Under the pieces are notes generated by a model. That model had not been told where the DNA came from, did no database searches, and saw nothing but the letters and a program-made list of their open reading frames with translations. Positions 1-9,115 of a stretch of 64,000 nucleotides of DNA are shown here, in pieces. Numbering within the stretch: position 1 is the first letter of the stretch; each line of letters opens with the position of its first letter. The translations under genes and the position numbers were made by a program. The stretch is from Pollutimonas sp. M17 (GTDB lineage: Bacteria > Pseudomonadota > Gammaproteobacteria > Burkholderiales > Burkholderiaceae_B), in contig NZ_CP107548.1 in the NCBI RefSeq assembly GCF_025836975.1, positions 3,224,001 through 3,288,000 on the forward strand, written 5' to 3'.

Positions 1-149
1 ATGATTGTCCCTCCCTGTTGAACACGTCACTTCATTTTTGAATTGGTATGGAGCTTGATGCGGGTATCAGTCTATATGCCTCTTCGAAAAGATAGAAATG
101 ATTGATTTCGTCCGTTATCATCGATGCTATCGATGGATATGGGCATACT

Positions 150-1055
150 ATGGAACTCAGGCACCTACGGTATTTCATCGCGCTGGCGGGTTCGTTGAAT
201 TTCACGCGGGCCGCCGAACGCGTACACGTGACGCAGTCCACGCTGTCGCATCAGATACGCCAGCTGGAAGAAGAATTGGGCCAACGGCTATTCGACCGCA
301 AGGGCAAACGCGTTGTTTTGACCGAAGCCGGCGAGTCTTTCCTGGCCTATGCCACCCGTGCCCTGGCCGTCATAGACCAAGGCCTTAGCGAGCTAAAGCA
401 AACTGTCATCCCCATGACGGGAACGGTGCGCATAGGGACCACCCACACCTTCAACCTGGGTTTCCTTCCCGATTGCATAGCACTTTTTCTCAAGCATAAC
501 CCTACGGTCAAGGTTGTAATCGAAGAGCTTTCGGGAGACGCCATTACGGAAGGCCTGAAGGAGGAGCAACTGGACGTGGGCATTGCCTATCGGCCCGAGC
601 AACAGAAAGAAATAAGGTTTGAACCCTTGTTCAACGAAGAACTTGCCTTGGTGGTTGGGCACACGCATCCGCTCGCCAAACGCAAGCGCCTGCGAATCGC
701 CGAACTTCATCGTGAATCGCTGGTCTTGCTGCCGCCCAGCTTTTCGACTCGCCGCCTGCTTGACGAGTGTTTCAGCGCGGCCGGCGCCGAGCCCAATGTT
801 ATCGCCGAGATGAATACCATCCCAGCCATGCTGGGGTTGCTGGCTCGCGAAAACGTAGGCACCATCGCCGCCCCCAGCGCGGTTGCCGAACACAGCAAGC
901 CGTGGCGCATCATTCCACTGGAAGGCCCCACCCCCATCCGCACGCATGGATTGTTGTTCATGGACAAGCATGCTCAAACGCCCGCCAGCATGGCTTTCAT
1001 CACCCTTATCCGCAAGCAGGCCATGGCCGGAAAGCGCGGCGCTACGCCCGCATAA
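150..1055 (+). CDS. LysR-family regulator, CynR-like
   Basis: This is a 301-residue LysR-type transcriptional regulator, the usual family length. The N-terminal winged helix-turn-helix is plain: residues 1-60 carry ELRHLRYFIALAGSLNFTRA, then the recognition helix TQSTLSHQIRQLEEELG. The remainder is the periplasmic-binding-like effector domain. An in-frame ATG lies 48 nt upstream, but the start at 150 gives the canonical MELRHLRYF beginning. The sequence resembles CynR (cyanate-responsive regulators) in its first 90 residues, yet no cyanase or carbonic anhydrase gene is present here, so the effector is unknown. Its target may lie left of the window, because the next gene to the right converges on it. 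Confidence 0.9.
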   Translation: MELRHLRYFIALAGSLNFTRAAERVHVTQSTLSHQIRQLEEELGQRLFDRKGKRVVLTEAGESFLAYATRALAVIDQGLSELKQTVIPMTGTVRIGTTHTFNLGFLPDCIALFLKHNPTVKVVIEELSGDAITEGLKEEQLDVGIAYRPEQQKEIRFEPLFNEELALVVGHTHPLAKRKRLRIAELHRESLVLLPPSFSTRRLLDECFSAAGAEPNVIAEMNTIPAMLGLLARENVGTIAAPSAVAEHSKPWRIIPLEGPTPIRTHGLLFMDKHAQTPASMAFITLIRKQAMAGKRGATPA

Positions 1056-1107
1056 AGAAAGCCGCCGGGCTGTCATGAAGACCTGCATGTACGATCAGGG
1101 CTGATCC

Positions 1108-2205
1108 TCACAAAGCAGCCGGACGCCCCCGCAGCGCGCTTTGCCCCCAGCGAAGCATGCCTGCGATTGCCGCCATCGCCCAGGCCAACGGCCCCAGGGC
1201 AAATCGCAGCAACAGCATCAGGGGAAGCAGTACCAGGAACCAGCCCACGACCTGCACCAGGCCGGGCGGCAGGCCGAATTTTTCAGCGACACTTCCGAGC
1301 ATGGAATTGATCACACTGGGATGCCGGATGGCAATATAGGCCAGCACAGCCGGCGCCCCATACTTGAGCAGCCGCGTGCCGATCGCGCTTGTTCGCCACA
1401 AGCCGGATCCAAGCGCCGCCGAGCGCTGGGAGAATGTCAGGGAACGGCCGCCTGAAGCACCGGCCCTGCCCATGCGCAGCACTTTCAGCGCACCCACGCC
1501 AATCGCCACATCGAGCGCCGCCCACCCCAGGTCGCCGGCAACAATCGTTTCTTCACGGCGAAGCTTGGTCTCCAGCCCTTTCAGTCCCCCCGCAAAAAAA
1601 CCATTGATACCTTCAAGCACGCGTTCCGTCTGTATCCAGCTTACTTCCCCCTTGGGGCTTATGACGAACTGGCCCAGGAAATCGTAGCCTTCCGTCTTGA
1701 TGAATTGAACGGCATACCAGCCCCGGTCTTCACTGGACAGAGTCCCGTTGGGGCTTGCTTGGGCAGGTTCGCCATTGCTCCACAGCCGCCTGACGGCATC
1801 CAGGGCGGACCGGGCTGACTCGCTCATGCCGCGCATCAATTCCAGGGTGAAGACTTCATGGGTCAGAAAATAATGAATGGGCAGGACGACGTCTTCGCCG
1901 TACTTGCGAAGTATCGTTTGAAAGTCCTGGCTGTCCCCGAACGTCATGAATATGGGCCTGGCCATCTCCGGATAGCGCTGCAAAGCCAGCCTGGCCTTGG
2001 CGGCCAATACGGGATCGTCGGCATACACCAGGAAAAGCGCCTGGAGTTCGGCCGGCTCGGCAGCGAGCGCCTGGGCGTATTCCGGCATCGCCTGTTCAAT
2101 CTGCAGATGCAGCAGTTGTGCGTCCAAGGGCTTGGGCTTGTACAAGAAGGTGATCAGGAGTGCTGCTAGCAGTGCCAGCAGGCTGGCCGAAATCAAAGAT
2201 CGCAT
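1108..2205 (-). CDS. Hypothetical membrane-anchored protein
   Basis: I do not recognise this 365-residue protein. A hydrophobic segment at about residues 5-22 looks like a signal anchor. It is followed by a long soluble, Ala/Leu-rich helical region. Near the C-terminus two hydrophobic stretches appear, the clearer one within residues 310-340 (VGWFLVLLPLMLLLRFALG), ending in a short basic tail. The layout suggests a protein anchored at both ends with a large periplasmic or cytoplasmic middle. It lies 58 nt downstream of selD on the same strand and may be co-transcribed. No catalytic motif or cysteine cluster stands out. Confidence 0.7.
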   Translation of the reverse strand: MRSLISASLLALLAALLITFLYKPKPLDAQLLHLQIEQAMPEYAQALAAEPAELQALFLVYADDPVLAAKARLALQRYPEMARPIFMTFGDSQDFQTILRKYGEDVVLPIHYFLTHEVFTLELMRGMSESARSALDAVRRLWSNGEPAQASPNGTLSSEDRGWYAVQFIKTEGYDFLGQFVISPKGEVSWIQTERVLEGINGFFAGGLKGLETKLRREETIVAGDLGWAALDVAIGVGALKVLRMGRAGASGGRSLTFSQRSAALGSGLWRTSAIGTRLLKYGAPAVLAYIAIRHPSVINSMLGSVAEKFGLPPGLVQVVGWFLVLLPLMLLLRFALGPLAWAMAAIAGMLRWGQSALRGRPAAL

Positions 2206-2263
2206 AAGGCTGCCTCGATAGTATTCAAGCAGAAGCCAGGGACGGAGCAGTCAAGGGTCCTGC

Positions 2264-3325
2264 CTACTCTACCTGCACAGCAGCCCCGCCCTCATGCAGC
2301 TCCCCAATGATCGCGGCCTGTGCGAAGCCTTCGGAGCCGAAGACATCAAGCACCTGTGCAGCGGCTTCGGGCGCGCAGGACACCAGCAGCCCCCCCGACG
2401 TCTGGGGATCGCACAGCAGGGCGCGCAGTGTTTCATCCAACTGGGGCGCCAGCACGATGGCATCCCCGTAGGAGGCCCAGTTACGGCCTGAGGCGCCGGT
2501 GACCACCCCTCGTGCGGCCAATTGGCGCACGCCGGGCAGCCAGGGAAGGTCTGCATGGCGCAATCGTGCTGACAGGCCCGCTGCCCGCGCAACTTCCAGC
2601 GTATGGCCCAGCAGCCCGAAACCGGTGACGTCCGTCATTGCGTGCACGCCTTCCAGGCCGCCCAGGATGGCGCCCGGCCGATTCAACTGCGTGGTGCTGT
2701 CCACCATGGCGCGGTAGCCCTCGTCATCCAGCATGTTCTTCTTCAGCGCCGCCGACAAGACCCCCACGCCCAGCGCCTTGCCGAGAATCAGCACATCACC
2801 CGCCCTGGCGTCGGCGTTGCGCTTGATGTGATCGGGATGCGCCAGGCCCATGGCGGCCAGGCCGTAGATGGGCTCCACGGAATCGATGGAGTGTCCGCCC
2901 GCCACGGGTATGCCGGCCTGGGCGCAGACCGCCGCGCCACCTTGCAGGATGGCGGCAATATCGGATTTAGGCAGAACATTGATGGGCATGCCCACAATGG
3001 CCAGCGCCATGATGGGCGAGCCGCCCATGGCATAGACATCCGACAGCGCGTTGGCGGCGGCGATGCGGCCAAAGTCGTAGGGATCGTCGACGATGGGCAT
3101 GAAGAAGTCGGTGGTGGCGATCAGGGCCTGCTGGTCATTCAACCGGTACACCGCCGCATCATCCGATGTTTCGCTGCCCACCATCAAATTGGCATAGGGC
3201 TGTGCCGCGGGCATGCCGGCCAGCAGTTCGGAGAGTACGCCGGGCGCAATCTTGCACCCGCAGCCACCTCCATGTGACAGTGAAGTCAATCGCGGCCCGG
3301 CTTGGGTGGAAATAGAGTCTTGCAT
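2264..3325 (-). CDS. selD: Selenide, water dikinase (selenophosphate synthetase)
   Basis: SelD makes selenophosphate from selenide and ATP, the selenium donor for selenocysteine and for 2-selenouridine in tRNA. The start at 3325 gives a 353-residue protein, close to the E. coli length; an upstream in-frame start would add 51 residues with no family resemblance. Residues 18-26 read SHGGGCGCK, matching the E. coli active-site segment, with Cys22 and Lys25 in the places of catalytic Cys17 and Lys20, so this is a cysteine rather than selenocysteine form. Glycine-rich nucleotide-binding stretches follow ([25 protein letters not shown]). Neither selA/selB nor the tRNA 2-selenouridine synthase gene is in the window, so which selenium pathway it feeds cannot be told here. 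Confidence 0.95.
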   Translation of the reverse strand: MQDSISTQAGPRLTSLSHGGGCGCKIAPGVLSELLAGMPAAQPYANLMVGSETSDDAAVYRLNDQQALIATTDFFMPIVDDPYDFGRIAAANALSDVYAMGGSPIMALAIVGMPINVLPKSDIAAILQGGAAVCAQAGIPVAGGHSIDSVEPIYGLAAMGLAHPDHIKRNADARAGDVLILGKALGVGVLSAALKKNMLDDEGYRAMVDSTTQLNRPGAILGGLEGVHAMTDVTGFGLLGHTLEVARAAGLSARLRHADLPWLPGVRQLAARGVVTGASGRNWASYGDAIVLAPQLDETLRALLCDPQTSGGLLVSCAPEAAAQVLDVFGSEGFAQAAIIGELHEGGAAVQVE

Positions 3326-3507
3326 GAATGGATTCCTTGATTCCCTATGATAGCGCGCCGTTTCCCCGGGCGCCGTCCGTGCCGCCGCGGCGCGCGAAGC
3401 GCCGCCTGTACCCAGGACGTCACAGGCGCCTGCTACACTTAGACGCCCTCTCCATCGCATCCTGCAGGGTGCACGCAACCTATTGTTTCAAAAGGCATAT
3501 TCCAGGC

Positions 3508-4917
3508 ATGACCAGTACGCTTGCAATCATTGTTTCCCTCGTTCTTTTGATGTACCTGGCTTATAGAGGCATTACCGTGCTGCTGCTGGCGCCCCTGATG
3601 GCGGCACTGGCGGTATTGCTCTCTGGCGACATCTCGTTTTTCTTGCCTATCTACACTGAGACCTTCATGTCCGCGTTGAGCGGCTACGTATTGCAGTTCC
3701 TCCCTATCTTCCTGCTGGGCGCCCTCTTTGGACAGTTGATGGCGGACTCGGGAGCGGCGCACACGATCTCGCGCTGGATAGTCGACCGCCTTGGCCACAA
3801 GCATGCCATCGTGACCGTGGTCCTGGCATGCAGTGTGCTCACCTACGGCGGCGTTTCGCTCTTCGTGGTGGCCTTCGCCATCTATCCGATAGCCCGCGAC
3901 CTGTTCCGCGCGGCCGACATCCCGAAACGGCTGGTGCCCGCTTCCATTGCGCTGGGTTCGTTCACCTTTACGATGACGGCCTTGCCCGGCACGCCGGCCA
4001 TACAGAACGCCATTCCGATCCCATACTACGGCACGAACGTGTTCGCCGCGCCGGGGCTGGGCATTATCGCTGCGGCCATCATGCTGGGCGGCGGCCTGTG
4101 GTGGCTGCGCTCACGCGAAGCAGCGGCGCGACTGCGGGGCGAGGGCTATGGACAGCATGTCGAAGCGGAGAGCGTCGCCAATGAAAAGGACGCCGAAGAG
4201 CGCGGCCCGATGTCGCGCATGCCGCTATTTCTGGCGATACTGCCGCTTTTGCTGGTGGTGGGCGTCAATGCCCTGTTCACCTACGTCGTTTTCCCGAACA
4301 TGGACCTGACCTTCCTGGCGGAACGTTTCCCAAGCGTATCGCCCGGGAAAATGACCGGCCTGTGGGCGCTTATCGTTGCCCTGGTGGTGGCTTGCGCCAC
4401 GCTGATCGTGTTGCGGCTGGGACACTGGAACGATCTCCGCGAAACCATCAACAAAGGCGTTTTCGGTTTCATGCTGCCGCTGTTCAACACCGCTTCCGAG
4501 GTGGGCTATGGCGCCGTCATTGCAAGCCTGGCGGGATTCGCGATAATCCGTGATGCCGTCCTGAATGTGGCGCCCGGCAATCCGCTGGTTTCCGAGGCCG
4601 TCGCGATGAACGTCCTTGCGGGCATCACGGGATCGTCTTCCGGCGGCCTGAGCATCGCCCTGCAAACGCTGGGTTCCGACTACCTGCGCATGGCGCAAGA
4701 GGCCGGCATCAGCCCCGAGCTGCTGCACCGCGTTGCCGTCATGGCGGCCGGCGGGTTCGACACCCTGCCTCACTGCGGTGCCATCATCACCCTGCTGTCC
4801 ATTTGCAGCCTGACCCACCGGCAGTCCTATTTGAATATTGCGGCGGTAACCATGGCTGTGCCACTGGTGGCGCTCATCACCGTCATCAGCCTGGGCACGA
4901 TGTTCGGCAGCTTCTGA
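3508..4917 (+). CDS. GntP-like permease
   Basis: This 469-residue polytopic inner-membrane protein has about 12 hydrophobic segments and resembles the GntP / gluconate:H+ symporter group in length and in motifs such as LPIFLLGALFGQLMADSG, ALPGTPAIQNAIP and ITGSSSGGLSIAL. Such carriers import gluconate or other hydroxy acids with protons. The ATG at 3508 is chosen because the preceding 60 codons of open frame are basic and lack membrane character. The gene is divergent from selD and converges, 39 nt away, on the catabolic operon ending at 4957. It is therefore a candidate importer for that pathway's acid substrate, but substrate assignment is inference. Confidence 0.82.
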   Translation: MTSTLAIIVSLVLLMYLAYRGITVLLLAPLMAALAVLLSGDISFFLPIYTETFMSALSGYVLQFLPIFLLGALFGQLMADSGAAHTISRWIVDRLGHKHAIVTVVLACSVLTYGGVSLFVVAFAIYPIARDLFRAADIPKRLVPASIALGSFTFTMTALPGTPAIQNAIPIPYYGTNVFAAPGLGIIAAAIMLGGGLWWLRSREAAARLRGEGYGQHVEAESVANEKDAEERGPMSRMPLFLAILPLLLVVGVNALFTYVVFPNMDLTFLAERFPSVSPGKMTGLWALIVALVVACATLIVLRLGHWNDLRETINKGVFGFMLPLFNTASEVGYGAVIASLAGFAIIRDAVLNVAPGNPLVSEAVAMNVLAGITGSSSGGLSIALQTLGSDYLRMAQEAGISPELLHRVAVMAAGGFDTLPHCGAIITLLSICSLTHRQSYLNIAAVTMAVPLVALITVISLGTMFGSF

Positions 4918-4926
4918 AAAATGGGT

Positions 4927-4942
4927 GCGGCGTCGCCGCCGC
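4927..4942. terminator. GC-rich hairpin between convergent genes
   Basis: A 6-bp perfect stem (gcggcg / cgccgc) with a 4-nt loop sits in the 39-nt gap between the convergent permease gene and the dehydratase gene. No run of T follows on either strand, so its terminator activity is only plausible. Confidence 0.35.
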
Positions 4943-4956
4943 GGCGCCCTTGACTG

Positions 4957-6102
4957 CTAGACATAGCACGGGCCTTCGATAAGCGGATGAGCCGCAACGA
5001 AGGCCTGGTCTATCGTCAGCCCTATGCCGATTCCCTCCAGGGGGCTGACGCACCCATTCCCGTCCAGCACGTAGGGCGGCTTGTCCGTCATATCGTCCCG
5101 GAAGGGGTTGTAGGCGGTAAGATCGGCCTCGAAGTAGCCCGGATTGTCGATCCCGCACAGGAAGCTTATCGACGTGGCCATGTTGACCGCCGTGGCGGAG
5201 GTGTGGGGGTTGACGCTGAGCCGCCGCGCGCCGGCGATCGCCGCTATCTTCAGCGACTCGGTGATGCCTCCCGTCTTGGAAAGATCGGGCTGGACGAAGC
5301 CGATGGACTCGGAGGCGATCAGCGGGTCGAATTCATAGCGTGTGTAGTGATTCTCCCCGGCGGCAAGCGGGGTGCGGCCGAGCCTGGCCGCACGGCGGTA
5401 CAGTCCCAGGTCGTGCGCGGGGAATGGCTCTTCCAGCCAACCCACATCGAGCTCATCGTAGGCCGGCAGCACGCGGCGCGTATCGTCCAGCGTGTAATTG
5501 GTGTTGGCATCCACCAGGATGTCGATCTCCGGTCCCAGGGCCGCGCGCACCGCCGAGACGCGCGCAATATCGCGTGCGACGGTATCACCCACACGCAGCT
5601 TTACGGCGCGATAGCCCTGTTCCACGTATGCTTTCGCTTCGTCCGCCAGGGATGCCGGTTCCTGCCAGCCCAGCGAAATACCGCCCGCATAGGCTTTGAT
5701 GGGACGGCTCCTGCCTCCCAGCATGGTGTAAAGAGGCATCCCGGCCGCCTGGCAGCGGATGTCCCACAAGGCCAGATCCAGGCCGCTGAGCGCCAGGGCC
5801 GCCGCCGCGCCCATGCCATGGCTGCCGATCTGCATCTTGTAGACCCTGGCCCATACGCCCGAAACGTCCAGCGCATCCATGCCGACAACCAGTTCGCGCA
5901 GGGTCGTATCGACCAGGCGCGCGATGGCGCCGGGACATCTGCCGTGATGGGATTCACCCCAGCCTATCAGCCCTTGATCCGTTTCGACCCGAATCAGGAC
6001 CGCATCGCGCTTGACACTGCGGCCTATGCCCAGGGTCACCGACTTGTCGGTCGGCACGGGAAAGGAAACGGGGTAGGCCTGTATTTGAACGATCTTCATC
6101 AT
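4957..6102 (-). CDS. Mandelate racemase / muconate lactonizing enzyme family dehydratase (KxR variant)
   Basis: This is an enolase-superfamily enzyme of 381 residues, mandelate racemase subgroup, which typically dehydrates or epimerises sugar acids. Metal ligands are visible at Asp198 (VDANTNY), Glu224 (WLEEPF) and Glu250 (GENHYT). The Asp273-His300 dyad of the subgroup is present (QPDLSKTGG, NPHTS). The second-strand motif reads Lys168-Leu-Arg170 instead of the common Lys-x-Lys, so one catalytic base position carries Arg. It is the last gene of a five-gene operon (10086 to 4957) with a Bug receptor, a second paralogue, an FAH-fold hydrolase and a 2-hydroxyacid dehydrogenase. The substrate is probably an aldonic or related hydroxy acid; I cannot name it. 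Confidence 0.9.
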   Translation of the reverse strand: MMKIVQIQAYPVSFPVPTDKSVTLGIGRSVKRDAVLIRVETDQGLIGWGESHHGRCPGAIARLVDTTLRELVVGMDALDVSGVWARVYKMQIGSHGMGAAAALALSGLDLALWDIRCQAAGMPLYTMLGGRSRPIKAYAGGISLGWQEPASLADEAKAYVEQGYRAVKLRVGDTVARDIARVSAVRAALGPEIDILVDANTNYTLDDTRRVLPAYDELDVGWLEEPFPAHDLGLYRRAARLGRTPLAAGENHYTRYEFDPLIASESIGFVQPDLSKTGGITESLKIAAIAGARRLSVNPHTSATAVNMATSISFLCGIDNPGYFEADLTAYNPFRDDMTDKPPYVLDGNGCVSPLEGIGIGLTIDQAFVAAHPLIEGPCYV

Positions 6103-6117
6103 GGAGTCCCTTACGGT

Positions 6118-7077
6118 TTATTCGTAGACTTCGGGGTTGACCAGGTTGGCGAAGCGCTGGCCCTGCAGCAGGCGCAGCACCTCGTCGGCTGTGCCGCGGC
6201 TCATGTTCGTCATGCTCGATTCGGTGATGCCCGCCACATGGGGTGTCAGCAGAAGGCGCTCCAGCCCCGCCGGATACAGGCCCGCCGGAATGGGTTGCGC
6301 ATCATGCACGTCCAGCGCCGCTCCGCCTATGCGCCCCTCCTCGAGGGCGGCCATCAAGGCGGCGGTGTCCACGACCGGACCACGCGATACGTTGATCAGA
6401 ATGGCGCCGGACTTCATCAGGGCCAGCGTCGGTGCATCGGCCAGCTTGCGGGTTTCCGCCGTAAGCGGACACGCCAGCACGATGATGTCGGCCTGTGCAA
6501 ACAAGGTCTGCTTGTCGGCAAAGGCCACGCCTTCGGGCAGGCTTGCGGGCCGCCGCGACAATCCCAGCACCTTCATGCCCATGGCGGCAGCCACCTTGGC
6601 CAGCGCCCCGCCTATGGTGCCGACCCCGACTATGCCCAGGGTCTGGCCATTGAGTTCCCGCATGCCGTCCGCGCGGGGACGGTTCACCGCCCAGTCCGCC
6701 ACCGGATCCCGCAATGCGAGAGCGCTCATATTGCGTTGCAGATGGAACATGGCATTGATGCAGTACTCGACAACCGAAGCTGTATTGGACCCCGGCATGT
6801 TCGCCACGGGAATCTTGCGTGCGGTGGCCTGCTCCATGGGGATCATGTCCAGCCCGACCCCATGCCGCACCACGCCCTTCAGCCGCGTCTGGTAATCGAA
6901 GATGTCATCGGGCAGTTTCGCCCGCACGACCAGCACGTCGGCGTCCGCGACAAGGGCGCGCAATGTATCGGCGTCGGCGCGCGGCGCCACAATGACTTCG
7001 GCATGGGCGGCAAGGCGTGCCTGCTGCTCCGCCTGCATGGAGTTGGTCAGTAGAACCTTGGGCAGTATGGCGCTCAT
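6118..7077 (-). CDS. D-isomer-specific 2-hydroxyacid dehydrogenase (catalytic Glu replaced)
   Basis: This 319-residue NAD(P)-dependent enzyme interconverts 2-hydroxy and 2-keto acids. The Rossmann motif GIVGVGTIGGALAKVAA is at about residues 148-164. Arg232 (NVSRGPVVD) and His280 (LTPHVAG) of the family's Arg-Glu-His triad are present. At the Glu position, normally just before Pro in a DVFxxEP motif, the sequence is DVHDAQP, so Gln261 replaces Glu. The ATG at 7077 is preferred over an upstream in-frame start because it leaves a 4-nt gap to the preceding gene. It lies between the FAH-fold hydrolase and the KxR dehydratase in the same operon. Confidence 0.88.
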   Translation of the reverse strand: MSAILPKVLLTNSMQAEQQARLAAHAEVIVAPRADADTLRALVADADVLVVRAKLPDDIFDYQTRLKGVVRHGVGLDMIPMEQATARKIPVANMPGSNTASVVEYCINAMFHLQRNMSALALRDPVADWAVNRPRADGMRELNGQTLGIVGVGTIGGALAKVAAAMGMKVLGLSRRPASLPEGVAFADKQTLFAQADIIVLACPLTAETRKLADAPTLALMKSGAILINVSRGPVVDTAALMAALEEGRIGGAALDVHDAQPIPAGLYPAGLERLLLTPHVAGITESSMTNMSRGTADEVLRLLQGQRFANLVNPEVYE

Positions 7078-7081
7078 TCGA

Positions 7082-7972
7082 TCAGGCCTCCACGATGGGG
7101 TTGCTGAGTTCGCCAAGCTCCTGGATGCTTAGCGTTACGCGCTGGCCGTGCCTGAGCCAGGCGGGCGGATTGTGATTGGCGGCCACGCCGGCGGGCGTGC
7201 CCGTGGCGATGATGTCGCCGGGATCCAGCGGCATGCGCTCGGACGCATATGCAATGAGCTCGTCGATGCGGAACAGCATTTGCGCCGTACTGGATGACTG
7301 CAAAGGCACGCCGTCCACATCGAGACCAATGCGCAGATCGTAGGGATCGGCAATGTCGTCGGCCGATACGATCCAGGGGCCCAGCGGCCCGGTGGCGGCC
7401 TGATTCTTGCCGCGCACGAACCCGCCGTCCTCCCGGACCATATTCGTATAGCTTATATCGTTGAATATCGCATAGCCGCTGACATGGGCCATGGCCTCGT
7501 CCCGCCCCACTTTCAGCGCGGGCCTTCCAATGACGGCGGCCAGTTCGGCCTCGTAGGTGACCTGGTTGCCGCCGATCAAGGGAACGGCCACGCCCGGCCC
7601 CACCACGGTCGAATGCGATTTCACGAATATGACGGGCTCTTCGGGCGCCGGCCGGTTCGATACAGCCAGCCCGTCCCGATAGTTGAATGCCGCGCCCACG
7701 ATCTTTCCCGGCCTGGGCACGGGCGCCACCAGACGGACCGCCGACAGGGGCAGCAGGCAGGCATCATCCGGTGCCATGCGTTTAAGGGCCCGGGAAAGCG
7801 CCACCAGGCCGGACTCGATCCACGCCATCATCGTCGGCTCCAGCCCCTGCAGGGGTCCGGGCCGGGCGGGATGGGCGCCATCGATCAACTGTTCCGGCTT
7901 CCCCGGGCCGGCCGCGGCCAGCAGCACGCCGGCCCTTGTCTTTCCTTGATGCTCGAAGCTTATGAAGCGCAT
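7082..7972 (-). CDS. Fumarylacetoacetate hydrolase family protein
   Basis: This 296-residue protein has the FAH fold C-terminal catalytic domain (about residues 80-290). The metal-binding region YEAELAAVIGR, the following HVSGYAIFNDIS segment and the ATGTPAGV motif near the C-terminus are all typical. Family members cleave carbon-carbon bonds in diketo acids, or act as 2,4-diketo-3-deoxy sugar acid hydrolases or oxaloacetate decarboxylases. Placed with two sugar-acid-type dehydratases and a dehydrogenase, a role in splitting a diketo-deoxy acid into pyruvate plus a second hydroxy acid is reasonable, as in the non-phosphorylative L-fuconate route. This is inference. Start and stop sit 3-4 nt from the neighbouring genes. 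Confidence 0.9.
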   Translation of the reverse strand: MRFISFEHQGKTRAGVLLAAAGPGKPEQLIDGAHPARPGPLQGLEPTMMAWIESGLVALSRALKRMAPDDACLLPLSAVRLVAPVPRPGKIVGAAFNYRDGLAVSNRPAPEEPVIFVKSHSTVVGPGVAVPLIGGNQVTYEAELAAVIGRPALKVGRDEAMAHVSGYAIFNDISYTNMVREDGGFVRGKNQAATGPLGPWIVSADDIADPYDLRIGLDVDGVPLQSSSTAQMLFRIDELIAYASERMPLDPGDIIATGTPAGVAANHNPPAWLRHGQRVTLSIQELGELSNPIVEA

Positions 7973-7975
7973 GGC

Positions 7976-9115
7976 CTATACCGTGTATTTCGCGAGCACG
8001 CCGCGATCGATTTCGATGCCGAGACCCGCCCCCGTCGGGATGGCCACGACGCCCTTGCTTTGCACGATGGGCTCCGTCGCAAGATGGTCGCGGAATGGAT
8101 TCTCGCACTGCTCGAACTCGAAGAGCGGCGGCATGGGGCGAAAACTGGGCGGCTGGTCCGGCAACGCCGCGATGAAATGCAGTGTTGCCGCCACACCGAT
8201 GACCGAACCCCATGCATGCGGAACGCACTCCACTCCGTGCGCCGTAGCCAGCGCGGCGATCTTGCGGCACTCGCTGAAGCCGCCGGCGGCACAAACGTCG
8301 GGCTGCACGATGTCCATGGCCTTGCGGGTGACGATGTCGCGAAAGCCCCAGCGAGTGTACTCGTTCTCGCCCCCCGCAACCGCCATGTCGAGCGCGCGCG
8401 TGACTTCCACATAGCCATCGAGGTCTTCGGGGGAAATGGGTTCCTCGAACCACTCCACGTTCAGCTTCTCCAGCTCGCGGCCCAGGCGTATTGCGGCGGG
8501 CACGGTAAAGCAATGATTGGCATCGACCATCAGGCGGACGTCGTCGCCAATGGCCTTGCGTACCGCTTCCACCCGGGCGATATCCAGCTTTGGCGAGCCC
8601 AGCCCGATCTTCATCTTGATCGCGGTGAAGCCTTCTTCGACATAGCCCTGCGCCTCTTCGACGGCCTCTTCGATCAGCCTGTCCATATCGATGAAGTACA
8701 GGCCGGTCGCATAGGCCTGCACCGTGTCCCGGAAAGCGCCGCCTATCAGCTTGTGCACAGGCTTGCCGCAAGATTTGCCGATGATGTCCCACAGGGCGAT
8801 GTCGATGCCGCTGATGGCCGCGATGGCCATCCCGCTGGAGCCGTAATCCTTGATACGGTTATACAGGTCTTCCCAGATCACCTCCACGTCGAAGGCATCG
8901 CGGCCAACGATGCGCGGCCCGAATTGCGTATCGATGAAGGCGCGCGACACATGCGCCGGGCCGTAGCACTCGCCCCAGCCCACCATGCCGTCCTGCGTCT
9001 CGATTTCTACGATGCAGGATCCGCGTGTCTTGTAGAGCCACCCCCTGGACGAGGTGAAGGGCCGCTCCACCGGCGCGCTGACGACGTGGCACGTTACTTT
9101 CTTGATGATGCTCAT
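7976..9115 (-). CDS. Mandelate racemase / muconate lactonizing enzyme family dehydratase (KxK type)
   Basis: This 379-residue enolase-superfamily enzyme has the complete mandelate racemase subgroup set: Lys167-x-Lys169 (AIKMKIG), metal ligands Asp198 (MVDANHCF), Glu224 (WFEEPI) and Glu250 (GENEYT), and the Asp273 / His300 dyad (QPDVCAAGG, VPHAWG). It is colinear with the paralogue at 4957-6102 along its whole length but diverges strongly in the N-terminal capping domain, which sets substrate choice, so the two should act on different acids or epimers. Its start codon overlaps the stop of the upstream Bug receptor gene by 4 nt, showing tight translational coupling. Confidence 0.92.
   Translation of the reverse strand: MSIIKKVTCHVVSAPVERPFTSSRGWLYKTRGSCIVEIETQDGMVGWGECYGPAHVSRAFIDTQFGPRIVGRDAFDVEVIWEDLYNRIKDYGSSGMAIAAISGIDIALWDIIGKSCGKPVHKLIGGAFRDTVQAYATGLYFIDMDRLIEEAVEEAQGYVEEGFTAIKMKIGLGSPKLDIARVEAVRKAIGDDVRLMVDANHCFTVPAAIRLGRELEKLNVEWFEEPISPEDLDGYVEVTRALDMAVAGGENEYTRWGFRDIVTRKAMDIVQPDVCAAGGFSECRKIAALATAHGVECVPHAWGSVIGVAATLHFIAALPDQPPSFRPMPPLFEFEQCENPFRDHLATEPIVQSKGVVAIPTGAGLGIEIDRGVLAKYTV

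Noticed and set aside
1-149. A possible small minus-strand gene overlapping the start of the first LysR gene (32-241)
   Set aside because: It overlaps the helix-turn-helix coding region, has no ribosome site and no recognisable sequence; the first 149 nt are treated as upstream region.
4987-7053. A 688-codon open frame on the plus strand, opposite the dehydratase and dehydrogenase genes
   Set aside because: It is antisense to two genes with complete catalytic motifs, has no family resemblance and is rich in Arg, Gln, His and Gly, as expected of a high-GC shadow frame.
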